This document shows positions 55,214-64,000 of a stretch of 64,000 bases of DNA, in pieces. Both the position numbers and the translations under genes were made by a program. Each line of letters opens with the position of its first letter. The first letter of the stretch is position 1. The DNA comes from Novipirellula artificiosorum (GTDB lineage Bacteria > Planctomycetota > Planctomycetia > Pirellulales > Pirellulaceae). The notes beneath the pieces are model-generated. The model was not told where the DNA came from. It saw nothing but the letters and a program-made list of their open reading frames with translations, and made no database searches. Location of the stretch: NCBI RefSeq assembly GCF_007860135.1, contig NZ_SJPV01000002.1, forward strand, positions 832,267 to 896,266. The letters run 5' to 3'.

Positions 55214-56502
55214 GCAAGGCAGGTTTGCGAGATTTACCCTGGTTTTTTCCGCTCCGTCAATCTTTCGAATCGCGACCGGTCGATGATGTCCCGCGAAGGG
55301 TGGTTGGTGCAATCGGAAAATCCTGCTTTGCCTCGCGGTTAAAGCGTGGACAATCGGTGGCCATTGCAGTTGGCAGTCGCGGTGTGGCGGAGTTGCAGTC
55401 GGTGGTCGCAGCGGTCGTCGATTTCGTCCATGCAGCCGGCGGCAAGGCGAAGGTGGTACCGGCGATGGGCAGCCATGGGGGGGCAACCGCCGAGGGGCAA
55501 ACCCGACTGCTCGCATCGTTGGGGATTGAAGAGTCCACGGTTGGCTGTCCGATCGATGCATCGATGGATACGGTGATCGTGGACACGAACAAATCGGGGC
55601 TGGCGATTCATTTTGATCGAATCGCCAGCGAATCGGATCATCTGGTGATGATTAACCGTATCAAGCCTCACACTCGATTGTCCGGGCGTTACGAGAGCGG
55701 CCTGGTCAAGATGCTGTTGATTGGTTTGGGGAATCACCGGGGTGCTGCGACCTATCATCAAGCGTTCGGAGATCACGATTACTGCCTGGACCCTTTGGCT
55801 CGAGACATCGTTCCGAGGATTCTCGATGCGATGCCGATTTCGCTCGGGATCGGAATCGTTGAGGATGCCTTGGGTCGTGTTTCGCACGTTGAAGTGGTTT
55901 CGCCAGACCGGATGCTGGAGGTTGAACCTGAACTGCTGCGGATGGCGCGATCTCAAATGCCGATGTTGCCGTTTAATGATGTGGATTTATTGATCATCGA
56001 CGAGATTGGCAAGGAGATTAGCGGCACCGGGATGGACACCAATGTGGTCGGCCGCAAGACCAACGATCGAGTGGCCGCGAGGGACGAGTATCCCAAGGTT
56101 CGCCAGATTTACGTGCGAGGTTTGACCGCGAACACGGACGGCAACGCCACGGGGATCGGAATGGCTGAGTACTGTCATCGGAACGTGATCGAATCGATCG
56201 ATTATGCGAAGACTCGAGTCAATTGTTTGACCAGTGCTCATCCGAGTGCCGGCGCGGTGCCGATTTCTTTTGACTGTGACCGTGAACTCCTGACCGCTTG
56301 TTTAAGCCAGTCGGGATTGCGCAACCGAAAAGAGCTGCGTTGGCTCTGGATTCGCAGCACGTTGGATCTTAGTGAAGTGATGTGCAGTGAGGCATACTGG
56401 ACCGCAGCCGAGGCGGATGCTCGACTCGTCCCGCTCGAAATCCCAGCCCCCTTGCGTTTTGATTCTGTCGGCGACCTGATCGTTTCCAACCGAATCCGCT
56501 AG
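55210..56502 (+). CDS. LarA-like protein (lactate racemase N-terminal domain family)
   Basis: 430 aa from ATG 55210. The N-terminal region follows the LarA pattern: VAIAVGSRGVAELQSVVAAV, VVPAMGSHGGATAEGQTRLL, MINRIKPHTRLSGRYESGL and KMLLIGLGNHRGA. In characterised LarA a nickel-pincer cofactor binds here, but this family also contains proteins of unknown reaction. The C-terminal half (LLIIDEIGKEISGTGMDTNV onward) has no assigned role. It is translationally coupled to the HExxH/LRR gene. Substrate unknown; racemase activity not proven. Confidence 0.85.
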   Translation: MSKAGLRDLPWFFPLRQSFESRPVDDVPRRVVGAIGKSCFASRLKRGQSVAIAVGSRGVAELQSVVAAVVDFVHAAGGKAKVVPAMGSHGGATAEGQTRLLASLGIEESTVGCPIDASMDTVIVDTNKSGLAIHFDRIASESDHLVMINRIKPHTRLSGRYESGLVKMLLIGLGNHRGAATYHQAFGDHDYCLDPLARDIVPRILDAMPISLGIGIVEDALGRVSHVEVVSPDRMLEVEPELLRMARSQMPMLPFNDVDLLIIDEIGKEISGTGMDTNVVGRKTNDRVAARDEYPKVRQIYVRGLTANTDGNATGIGMAEYCHRNVIESIDYAKTRVNCLTSAHPSAGAVPISFDCDRELLTACLSQSGLRNRKELRWLWIRSTLDLSEVMCSEAYWTAAEADARLVPLEIPAPLRFDSVGDLIVSNRIR

Positions 56503-56616
56503 AAATACGAGTTTTACGGGTCTTGCGTCCGGTTCCTATTGTGGACGTTGATTACAATTCGGTAGTCTCGGTCTGCTGTCTCCCTTTCCATCCACCTCTG
56601 TAATCGCCGTCTTGCT

Positions 56617-57909
56617 TTGTCTGTCGCCCCGTCTTCGCCCAACCGATGGTCTGACCTGATTTCTGAGCGATATCAGTGTGCCTTGTCGAGCGATTTGGTC
56701 GATTGGTTTGACCACGAGATTTGGAGGCAGACGGGGACGAGCGAGTATGACCGTCCGGTCACGCCTGACGAGTTGTTGGCCGATGCGCCCGATGCGATCT
56801 GGCCCGGTTTGATGCCCTGTGACCTGTTGCCCATCATCGGCGATTCGATTGGTAACTGGCTCTGTGTTCGCATTGGCGAAAACAACCGGATGGGTGAAAC
56901 GATCCAGTGGTATCATGGCGGTGGGGATTGGATGCCATGGGGGCAAAGACTATCCGATGCGATTGTTTTTGAAGCCTTGGTCGATCGATTGCCGGGACCT
57001 CGACGCCAGTTGGCCATTCCCGCGGAAATACCAAAACAAAATTTCGCTCCACTTGATGACCCTTTGGTTCGCTGGGCCTTTGAGCAACAAACCCCCACGG
57101 TTTCGCATCTGTTGACCACAGACGCACCGTGTGATTCGATTGCCGACACGCTGCTTTCGTCCCATGTGGCGGAGGTTGCTGTACGGTGTGAATTGGTCCA
57201 GTCCTCGCTGCACCAGCGGTGGTCGGATTCGGTTGACAGCAAGTTCGCGCAGTCGATTGGGTTCGATTGGAATGATGTTGTCCAATGGCGGTTTGATGAT
57301 GCTCGGATGCCCAATGACGCATGGCGAGTGATCGCAAGGCAGTTGGGGTTGAGTGATGAAGATCGTGGTCATCAAGACTGGGATGCCGCTGCGGAACACG
57401 GTAAGCAGTGCATCGAACAATCGCCTGATTTGCTGTGGCCTTGGGATATCGCTGGTTACGCCGAGGAACGCCGCGGAAGGGTTGCCGACGCGATGGACGT
57501 TTATCGTGAAGGTGCTTATCGATCGACGTTTACGGACCAGGCGGTTCGCATCAACACGCATTGGACTCAATCACAAGCTGTTAAGTTCTGTGTTGCTCGG
57601 ATGCAGCAACTTGAACCCGAACAAGTTTTTTATTCAAGTTATTTGAAGTCATTGGTCGGCAACAATATCCAGCGTTCGCAGAACGACGTGTATCAGTATT
57701 GGATCGATCAATCCAAACAAACCGTTGAAGACGCGGAACGATTGACCCTGTTGATGCGAGCTGGCTGGGATCTTGGGGCAGCCTCGATGGATCACTACGC
57801 TAATTTGCTCGAAGCGATTTTCGATGCGGCGACGAACGCCGGACAACATGCTCGGGCGGCTTTAGCGAAAGCACATCGTCAATGCCTGAGAGAACGCTAC
57901 GAGGTTTAG
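56617..57909 (+). CDS. SMI1/KNR4 (SUKH)-like protein
   Basis: 430 aa, start uncertain: TTG 56617 is the first usable codon and there is no ATG nearby. Residues about 50-130 match the SUKH fold: GLMPCDLLPIIGDSIGNWLC, VRIGENNRMGETIQWYHGGG and DWMPWG. The remainder is helical, partly TPR-like (AAEHGKQCIEQSPDLLWPWD with GRVADAMDVYREGAYRST). SUKH proteins are immunity proteins in some toxin systems or have housekeeping roles; no toxin is adjacent here. No signal peptide, probably cytoplasmic. Confidence 0.8.
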   Translation: MSVAPSSPNRWSDLISERYQCALSSDLVDWFDHEIWRQTGTSEYDRPVTPDELLADAPDAIWPGLMPCDLLPIIGDSIGNWLCVRIGENNRMGETIQWYHGGGDWMPWGQRLSDAIVFEALVDRLPGPRRQLAIPAEIPKQNFAPLDDPLVRWAFEQQTPTVSHLLTTDAPCDSIADTLLSSHVAEVAVRCELVQSSLHQRWSDSVDSKFAQSIGFDWNDVVQWRFDDARMPNDAWRVIARQLGLSDEDRGHQDWDAAAEHGKQCIEQSPDLLWPWDIAGYAEERRGRVADAMDVYREGAYRSTFTDQAVRINTHWTQSQAVKFCVARMQQLEPEQVFYSSYLKSLVGNNIQRSQNDVYQYWIDQSKQTVEDAERLTLLMRAGWDLGAASMDHYANLLEAIFDAATNAGQHARAALAKAHRQCLRERYEV

Positions 57910-58514
57910 GCGAATTCGGTTTGCGAGCGTACGCATCGGTGGCGGAGGTTAATCGGCATAATCGTTACCGTTTCAACCTCGCTTCGGCTTTCCTTGTCAA
58001 TCCCTGCGGAACGATCCGAAGTATCAGCACGATCCGGTCGATTCCTACTGAGAGCCGGCATGGGTCAACCGAGTGGACGACCCGATGCTAGTATCGAGCG
58101 GTTCCCGAATCGTACGAGCAGCTTATGTGGGTTTGCTGCCACGTCGAGACGGATCTTCTCTCGCGGGTTAATTACAAAGCGGTTGTGAGATTTCTTCGGA
58201 GATCTCGCAACCGCTTTTTTTTTCGGCGCTTCCGGAGAATTCTTAGCTGTGCCAAACCGTTAGCCCGAATCGTTGCGTTCTCCTCGCCTCCCTCACCGCT
58301 ACATTGCAAGTCCGTTTTCGATAGGGGGTCGTGGCCTTGCTTCGCGTTTTGCTGGCTCCGCTTCGCGTTTTGTTCGCCGAGTGGTACGAGGATGGGTGTC
58401 AATTTGTTGATGCCGATCTATGCTATTGAGTCGTCGGATGATTGAATCGGCGGCGGCCTTGATGGTCAGCTCGATTTGAGATGAAAAACTCCCACCTTGT
58501 ATAAAGTTTTTGTG
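57910..58514. other. Intergenic region with strong terminator
   Basis: About 600 bases before the RND genes. Part of it (57910-58175) has no credible gene and ends in the terminator listed separately, so it could be a long 3' UTR or a small RNA. After the terminator the region contains the imperfect direct repeat CTTCGCGTTTTG (around 58337-58371). No promoter is certain. Confidence 0.4.
58176..58223 (+). terminator. Strong Rho-independent terminator
   Basis: AAAGCGGTTGTGAGAT (58176-58191) pairs with ATCTCGCAACCGCTTT (58202-58217), with a T/G mismatch, followed by a T-run to 58223. It ends transcription from the SUKH-like gene or from the region between. Confidence 0.9.
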
Positions 58515-59810
58515 ATGCAACGTCTGAATGACTCGCGTTCAAATGCACTCTTGTTTGCTGGTTTCTTTCTGTTTTTGCTAGCGTGGTCAGCCAGATCCCC
58601 AATGGCGGCATCCGCGCAAGGGCCAGGCGGTCCGGCAAGTGTGGTTGTAGCAACCGTCACCACGCGTGACCTTTCTGCGGAAAAGGCGTTTGTTGCCAAT
58701 GTCAATCCTTGGCGGCAGGTAACGATTGGCAGCGCTGTGGATGGTCGTGTCTTGGACTTTCTTGTGAAGGCTGGAGAAGCGGTCGAGCAAAGCCAGCCGC
58801 TGGCCCAACTGCGAACCAAGACGATTGAGATTGAAATCGCGGGGGCCGAAGCCGAACTGGTCTTGCGCCAAGCGGAATTGGACGAACTGAGAAATGGCTC
58901 TCGGGCTGATGAAATCGCATTGGCCGAGGCACTCACCGAAGTTGCTCGGGCGAATAATGCGTATGCCATGGCCAAGCTGGATCGAGCGAAGCGGTTGTTC
59001 CGTGAATCTACGGGGATCAGTCAAGATGAATACGAGGCCGCAGAAGCGGAGTCACTTGTGGGCGCAGCGAAGGTCAAGGAAGTCCAAAGTTCGTTGCGGC
59101 TCGTGAAGGAAGGCCCCCGCCAGGAGAAAATTGATCAGGCAGCGGCCAACGTCGAAATTCAAAAGCAGATCCTCGAAGGTTTGAGGGATCGTAAAGAGAA
59201 GTATACCCTTCGCGCCCCGTTCGACGGTTTCGTTTCGGCTGAACTGTCGGAAAAGGGGGCCTGGGTGAAGCAGGGCGACGCGGTCGCGGAAGTGGTCGAG
59301 ATCGATCCCATTGAAATCGAGGTCTTTGTTCCCGAAACAGGCATTCGGTTCGTCAAACTTGGCGGTGCTGTCAATGTCGCGGTCGAGGCGATTCCGGATC
59401 AACCCTTTGTCGGAACGATCGAGCGGATCGTGCCGTTGGCGGACAGTCGTTCGCGTACGTTCCCGGTGCGTGTCAGGGTCGCGAACCAAAAGGTCGAAGG
59501 CCGTCACCCACTCTTGCCCGGTATGTTAGCTCGCGTGACGTTGCCAGCGGGGACGCTCGAACCCCGCACGTTGGTGCCGAAAGATGCCCTGCAGCTAAGC
59601 GGTTCCAATGCGGTGGTGTTTCGTGTCATTGAGAAAAAAGCGGACATCGTACCGGTGACAACGGGTCCTTCGCTGGGAAGCTGGATCGCGGTATCGCCCG
59701 TGGTTCCGGGGCAATTGAACGAAGGCGATTTAGTGATCACGCGAGGCAACGAGCGTCTTCGCCCCGGCCAAGACGTGAAGATCAACGAACATCAAGCCGC
59801 GTTGCAGTAG
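58515..59810 (+). CDS. RND efflux periplasmic adaptor (membrane fusion protein)
   Basis: 431 aa from ATG 58515; the TTG at 58497 is less likely. N-terminal signal or anchor LLFAGFFLFLLAWSARSPMA. The adaptor order is lipoyl-like half (VDGRVLDFLVKAGEAVEQSQ, then PLAQL), a long coiled coil (about 95-215), the second lipoyl half (YTLRAPFDGFVSAELSEKGA), and beta-barrel/membrane-proximal domains (VFVPETGIRFVKLGGAVNVA). It links the inner-membrane pump to an outer-membrane channel. 48 bases upstream of the permease gene; no channel gene in this window. Confidence 0.93.
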   Translation: MQRLNDSRSNALLFAGFFLFLLAWSARSPMAASAQGPGGPASVVVATVTTRDLSAEKAFVANVNPWRQVTIGSAVDGRVLDFLVKAGEAVEQSQPLAQLRTKTIEIEIAGAEAELVLRQAELDELRNGSRADEIALAEALTEVARANNAYAMAKLDRAKRLFRESTGISQDEYEAAEAESLVGAAKVKEVQSSLRLVKEGPRQEKIDQAAANVEIQKQILEGLRDRKEKYTLRAPFDGFVSAELSEKGAWVKQGDAVAEVVEIDPIEIEVFVPETGIRFVKLGGAVNVAVEAIPDQPFVGTIERIVPLADSRSRTFPVRVRVANQKVEGRHPLLPGMLARVTLPAGTLEPRTLVPKDALQLSGSNAVVFRVIEKKADIVPVTTGPSLGSWIAVSPVVPGQLNEGDLVITRGNERLRPGQDVKINEHQAALQ

Positions 59811-59858
59811 CGAAATTGCCGCTTTCACCCATTCTTCCACCTTCAACCCACCTCCCTC

Positions 59859-62800
59859 ATGCACCCCATTGAAGCCTGCGTCCGAAACCCCGTTAAAGTG
59901 GCCGTCGGTGCGCTATTGTTGATTCTGTTCGGCTCGATCGCATTGATGCGTATGCCGATGCAACTGACGCCTGAAGTGCAAACGCCGACATTAACGATCA
60001 CGACGGTGTGGCCAGGGGCGAGCCCTCAAGAAGTCGAACGTGAGATCATTCAGGAGCAGGAAGAGCAGCTTAAGAGTGTCGAAGGCGTCACGAAGATGAC
60101 CAGCGAATCGATGGATTCGAGCGGCACGATCGCGTTGGAATTCCTGGTTGGAACCAACATGGAAGAAGCGTTGCTGAAGGTCAACAGCCGCTTGCAGCAA
60201 GTTTCGGAGTACCCCGAGGAATCGGATGAGCCGGTCATTTCGACAAGCAATTCTTCAGATCGACCGATTGCTTGGTTTATTTTGAGCGCGTTGCAACCGA
60301 CGGCGGAGCAGATTGAACGCTTCGCCAAGGTGCATCCGGAGACGGCCGAAACGCTTGCTCCGGTGATTCGTGCTGGAAACCCCGGGATTCGCTTGCTGAG
60401 GTTGCGGGACGTTGCCAAGACCCATCCGGAAATCCGCCCACTGTTGCCGCCCGAATTAGACGTCCCTCGGATGCGCCGGTTTGCCGAAGATTTCATCGAA
60501 GCGAAGCTAGAACGCGTGAGCGGAGTCTCGAATGCGAACGTGCTGGGTGGTTTGACGGATGAGATGCAAGTGATTGTCGACCCGCAGCGTTTGGCGGCGC
60601 GAAGCTTGACGATTGATGACGTCCGTCGAGTGCTTCGCAATCAGAACCAGGACACATCGGGCGGTGACTATTGGGAAGGCAAGCGTCGTTACGTCGTTCG
60701 TACGTTGAATCAGTTTCGTGACGCAGACCAAGTCAAGGCACAGGTCTTGGCGGTGCTTGATGGGTCCCCCGTGTTCATCAGCGATGTCGCGGAGGTGAAG
60801 TTGGGATACAAGAAACCCGATGGATTGGTGCGACGGTTTGGCGAATCCGCGATTGCTGTCAACGCTTTGCGTGAAACGGGTGCGAACGTTCTCGACGTGA
60901 TGGACGGTTTGAAGCAAAGTGTGGCGGAATTGAATGCGGATCTGCTGGCCGACAAGAAATTGCAACTGCTGCAAGTCTATGACGAAACCGAGTACATCGA
61001 TTCGTCCGTTCAACTGGTAAACCAAAACATTGTCGTCGGTGGGACGTTGACGATGTTGGTGCTGATGTTGTTTTTGCACCTGCAAGTTCGAACACTGCTT
61101 TTTGTACCGATGATCGTCGCCTCAACGCTCGCGGCGATGTTCGTCAGTCCGTGGTTTGCAGCGCTTACGCTCTGCTTGATTCTCGTCGCTGGATTTTGGT
61201 TCGCCCGCGGTGCGCTGGTCGTTGGATTGGCGATTCCGATCAGCATCATCGGTACGTTCTTGCTGCTGAATTTGTGGGGCCGTTCGTTGAATGTCATCAG
61301 TTTGGCGGGGATGGCGTTCGCGGTGGGGATGTTGGTCGACAATGCGGTGGTCGTGCTGGAAAACATTTTTCGTCATTACCAGGATGGTCGTGCCCCCTTT
61401 GATGCCGCAGTGCGAGGCACGAAAGAGGTGTGGGGTGCGGTGCTTGCATCGACACTGACCACGCTTGCGGTCTTTCTTCCCGTTTTGTTCGTCGAAGAAG
61501 AAGCGGGACAGTTGTTTCGTGATATCGCATTGGCCATTAGTGCCGCAGTTGGTTTGTCCTTGATCGTTAGCATCACGTTGATTCCGACGGTGACGGCAAG
61601 ATTGCTAAGCGAGAGGGCCGATCCCGCTCACAAGCCCTCGGATACCGATTCGGCAATTGCGTCCCACGCCAAACTGACCCGGCGAATGGTCTACCCGCTG
61701 GTTTGGATCTCGTCTCTGTTCGTATCGGGTGTCGTCGCGTCCAACCGTTTTTTTCAACGCAGTCTGTTTCGTCGGCTTGCGTTTGTGGTGGTCTTGTTGT
61801 CGGTCACTGCGGGGATGAGTTATCTGCTTTGGCCCAAAGTGGAATACCTGCCGACCGGCAACCGCAACTTAGTCTTTGGAATCATTTTGCCGCCTCCGGG
61901 ATACAATCTTGACGAGTTGTCGCGGCTCGGAGAAACCGTTGAAACGCACTTGAAACCTTACTGGGATGTCGACCCGGATCAAGACGGCTTTGACGATATG
62001 CCTTACCCCGCGATTTACGATTTTTTCTACGTGGCCCGCGGGCGTCAGGTCTTTCTTGGTGTTCGTTCGGTTGATCCGCAGCGGAGCGGTGAATTGGTTC
62101 CTTTGATCCAAAGCGTCAGTTCAAAACTGCCAGGAACGTTCGTCATCGCAAAACAATCGAGCCTGTTTGAACAAGGGTTAACGGCCGGTCGAACGATCGA
62201 TGTTGAAATCACCGGACCGGAACTTGAGAAGCTGGTAGCGATCGGTGGTCAAGTTCTGGGGAACGTTGTCGCGGATCCGCTCGGTGTGCGTGGTGGTGAA
62301 GGGGTCGTACCGGGAGCCCAGGCGCGTCCGGTGCCCAGTTTGGACTTAAGCAACCCCGAAACGCATGTCATTCCTCGATTGATTCAGTCGGAGCAGATGG
62401 GTGTGAATGCAACCAGTCTTGGATACGCTGTGAACGCGCTAGTCGACGGTGCGTTTGCTACGGATTATTACATCGGAGGCGACAAAATCGATTTGACCAT
62501 TGTGGGCAGTACGAAGCCAGAGAGTTCGTTGCAAGACTTGATGTCGTTGCCGATCGCAACGCCAGGCGGTCAATTGGTTCCGTTGTCGTCACTTGCGAGT
62601 ATTGACTTGTCCAGTGGCCCCGAGCAGATCAATCATCGCGAACGGCAACGAGCGATCACGATTGAGGTCTCCCCTCCCGCGGACATGGCGCTTGAGGATG
62701 CACTGGAGCGGATCGAGACCCAGATCCTTGCTCCGATTCGTGAATCGGGACAATTGGCCGGTGGGTATCAAATCACGCTCTCAGGAACCGCAGATAAGCT

Positions 62801-63440
62801 ACGTGATACCTGGCTGGCGTTACGGTGGAATGTGTTGTTGGCTCTGCTGATCACGTATCTGTTGATGGCCGCTTTGTTTGAAAGTTGGATTTACCCGCTT
62901 GTGATCATCATGAGTGTCCCGCTCGGTGCGGTCGGCGGTCTGCTTGGCTTGAGGGCGTTGAGTCTGTATTTGCAGTGGCGCGGACTCAACCCACAACCGC
63001 TCGACGTGTTGACGATGCTGGGGTTTGTGATTTTGATTGGAACGGTCGTGAACAATGCGATTTTGATTGTCCATCAGTCGTTGAACTTGATGCGAGAAGA
63101 AGGCTATGCGTCGCGTGACGCTATTTTGGAAAGTGTTCGCACGCGAGTTCGTCCGATTTTGATGACGACGGCGACAACCGTGTTGGGGCTTTGCCCGTTG
63201 GTGTTGTTTCCTGGATCCGGCAGCGAATTGTACCGCGGGCTCGGCAGTGTGTTGCTTGGCGGTTTGATCGTTTCAACGTTCTTTACGTTGGTCTTCGTCC
63301 CGACACTGTTCCGAATTTTTATGGATATCAAGGAATCGCTGACCTCGCAAAGCAATCTGGCTTCGGGATCGGGTAGGATTGTTGAGCCTCGGACCAGCGA
63401 AGCGACGAGCTCGACTACGGCGCCAGTTGCTGGTGCTTAA
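59859..63440 (+). CDS. RND-family efflux permease (AcrB-like), enlarged
   Basis: 1193 aa versus about 1040 for typical AcrB. Inner-membrane proton-driven transporter. TM1 (VAVGALLLILFGSIALMRMP) is followed by the porter domain start WPGASPQEVEREI. GMAFAVGMLVDNAVVVLENI is the TM4 proton-relay motif with Asp-Asn where AcrB has Asp-Asp. VILIGTVVNNAILIVHQSLN is TM10/11 without the AcrB lysine. An extra segment of about 45 aa lies after SDRPIAWFILSALQ, and a further insert near 420-450 adds hydrophobic turns. Substrate (drug, lipid or metal) unknown. Confidence 0.93.
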   Translation: MHPIEACVRNPVKVAVGALLLILFGSIALMRMPMQLTPEVQTPTLTITTVWPGASPQEVEREIIQEQEEQLKSVEGVTKMTSESMDSSGTIALEFLVGTNMEEALLKVNSRLQQVSEYPEESDEPVISTSNSSDRPIAWFILSALQPTAEQIERFAKVHPETAETLAPVIRAGNPGIRLLRLRDVAKTHPEIRPLLPPELDVPRMRRFAEDFIEAKLERVSGVSNANVLGGLTDEMQVIVDPQRLAARSLTIDDVRRVLRNQNQDTSGGDYWEGKRRYVVRTLNQFRDADQVKAQVLAVLDGSPVFISDVAEVKLGYKKPDGLVRRFGESAIAVNALRETGANVLDVMDGLKQSVAELNADLLADKKLQLLQVYDETEYIDSSVQLVNQNIVVGGTLTMLVLMLFLHLQVRTLLFVPMIVASTLAAMFVSPWFAALTLCLILVAGFWFARGALVVGLAIPISIIGTFLLLNLWGRSLNVISLAGMAFAVGMLVDNAVVVLENIFRHYQDGRAPFDAAVRGTKEVWGAVLASTLTTLAVFLPVLFVEEEAGQLFRDIALAISAAVGLSLIVSITLIPTVTARLLSERADPAHKPSDTDSAIASHAKLTRRMVYPLVWISSLFVSGVVASNRFFQRSLFRRLAFVVVLLSVTAGMSYLLWPKVEYLPTGNRNLVFGIILPPPGYNLDELSRLGETVETHLKPYWDVDPDQDGFDDMPYPAIYDFFYVARGRQVFLGVRSVDPQRSGELVPLIQSVSSKLPGTFVIAKQSSLFEQGLTAGRTIDVEITGPELEKLVAIGGQVLGNVVADPLGVRGGEGVVPGAQARPVPSLDLSNPETHVIPRLIQSEQMGVNATSLGYAVNALVDGAFATDYYIGGDKIDLTIVGSTKPESSLQDLMSLPIATPGGQLVPLSSLASIDLSSGPEQINHRERQRAITIEVSPPADMALEDALERIETQILAPIRESGQLAGGYQITLSGTADKLRDTWLALRWNVLLALLITYLLMAALFESWIYPLVIIMSVPLGAVGGLLGLRALSLYLQWRGLNPQPLDVLTMLGFVILIGTVVNNAILIVHQSLNLMREEGYASRDAILESVRTRVRPILMTTATTVLGLCPLVLFPGSGSELYRGLGSVLLGGLIVSTFFTLVFVPTLFRIFMDIKESLTSQSNLASGSGRIVEPRTSEATSSTTAPVAGA

Positions 63441-63494
63441 TCGCTGCGGTTCCCGCTTCCGCTCATTCCCACCTTCCTTCAGTTCAAGAAAACC

Positions 63495-64000
63495 ATGTTT
63501 AGACGAACCCTATCCTGTTTTGCCTGTTTGGCACTTGTCACCCTTTGCACCGATAACCTGGCAGCACACGAAGGGGGGCACGATTCTCACCCTAACGATG
63601 CGGAAAAATTCTTCACGACGCGACCATCGTCTCGCGTGCTGCCGCTCGCCAAAGAAGAAGATGTATTCCACTTTGTCGTCTACGGTGACCGTACCGGTGG
63701 GGTTCCGGCTGGATTGAAAGTCCTTGAACAGGCCGTCGTCGATACGAATTTGCTCGATCCTGACTTGGTCATGACGGTTGGCGATTTGGTGCAGGGCTAC
63801 AACGAAACGCCCGAGTGGATGCAGCAGATGGCCGAGTACCAAGAGATCATGAATCGGTTGAAGATGCAGTGGTTTCCGGTTCCCGGAAATCACGATGTCT
63901 ATTGGCGTGGCGAAGGGAAATCGCCCGAGGGACAACATGAATCGAACTTCGAAAAGCACTTTGGACCATTGTGGTACACCTTCCAGCACAAGAACGCTGG
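63495..64000 (+). CDS. Secreted metallophosphoesterase (5' part only)
   Basis: 168 codons before the window ends. Signal peptide: FRRTLSCFACLALVTLCTDN, about 2-21, then AAHEGGHDSH. Calcineurin-like motifs: VVYGDRTGG, VMTVGDLVQGY and VPGNHDVYW. The first motif reads D-R-T instead of D-x-H, a variant found in some secreted members. It lies 55 bases after the RND permease and is probably co-transcribed. Confidence 0.9.
   Translation, partial: MFRRTLSCFACLALVTLCTDNLAAHEGGHDSHPNDAEKFFTTRPSSRVLPLAKEEDVFHFVVYGDRTGGVPAGLKVLEQAVVDTNLLDPDLVMTVGDLVQGYNETPEWMQQMAEYQEIMNRLKMQWFPVPGNHDVYWRGEGKSPEGQHESNFEKHFGPLWYTFQHKNA

Noticed and set aside
56617..57909. Contact-dependent toxin immunity system based on the SUKH-like domain
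   Set aside because: No toxin, Rhs or secretion gene is adjacent; housekeeping or other roles are equally possible.

Overview
The window looks like chromosomal DNA of a marine-type planctomycete of the family Pirellulaceae (Rhodopirellula or a close relative). This is inferred from gene content, not from a database search. The indicators are a BBP7-type beta-barrel protein, a formylglycine sulfatase, H4MPT-linked C1 genes (fhc), a DUF1570-like protein with leucine-rich repeats, a SecA well above usual length, secreted proteins seen mainly in this group, and long GC-moderate genes on both strands. WaaA fits a Gram-negative envelope with Kdo-type LPS. I see no CRISPR array, complete insertion sequence, prophage or rRNA.

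Layout. 1-1847 (-): 5'-terminal 615 codons of yidC, with a PDZ domain in its periplasmic region. 2161-7534 (-): a secreted carbohydrate-degradation block (GH43-like beta-propeller, lyase-like jelly-roll protein, parallel beta-helix protein, possible gene remnant), interrupted by a nest of palindromic repeats at 3313-3994. 7722-11351 (+): GlpG-type rhomboid protease, GNAT-like protein, tRNA-Thr, and a TPR protein ending in two RNA polymerase alpha-CTD domains. 11439-20410 (-): waaA, a long secA, a small TPR protein, a PPP-family phosphatase, an AlgH/YqgE protein and a KAS III enzyme. 20706-24677 (+): tRNA-Gly, trigger factor, KDPG aldolase and a KDG-type kinase. 24765-27160: an unknown secreted protein, a Trm112-like protein, a small unknown protein and proC. 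27347-30451 (+): argB, an ArgD-like protein without its PLP lysine, and argF. 30448-36466: acyl-CoA dehydrogenase, alpha-glucan phosphorylase, YecH-like protein, a structured intergenic region with a strong terminator, and a tail-to-tail response regulator and histidine kinase. 36646-41099 (+): two secreted proteins, the second carrying a CHAT-like domain without the expected catalytic residues. 41343-43489 (-): panB-pgl-ECF sigma with overlapping ends. 43646-47051 (+): fhcA-ftr-fhcC with 4-nt overlaps. 47191-51830 (+): thioredoxin-like protein, di-haem peroxidase, BBP7 protein. 51854-53377 (-): sulfatase. 53465-57909 (+): HExxH/LRR protein coupled to a LarA-like protein, then a SUKH-like protein. 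58515-64000 (+): RND adaptor and permease, and the start of a secreted metallophosphoesterase.

How the genes work together. The CAZyme block and sulfatase fit breakdown of sulfated or uronate-rich algal polysaccharide, and eda plus the KDG-type kinase could drain the resulting ketodeoxy-sugar acids into central metabolism. argB and argF are ornithine/arginine biosynthesis genes, and proC makes proline. The fhc genes encode the formyl-transfer end of H4MPT-linked formaldehyde oxidation. yidC, secA and tig serve protein export and folding.

Most unusual points: a 125-bp palindromic element present in three copies, each just after a stop codon; the TPR plus double alpha-CTD protein; the ArgD-like and CHAT-like proteins that appear to have lost catalytic residues; YidC and SecA with extra domains; and the structured intergenic region at 34292-34620.
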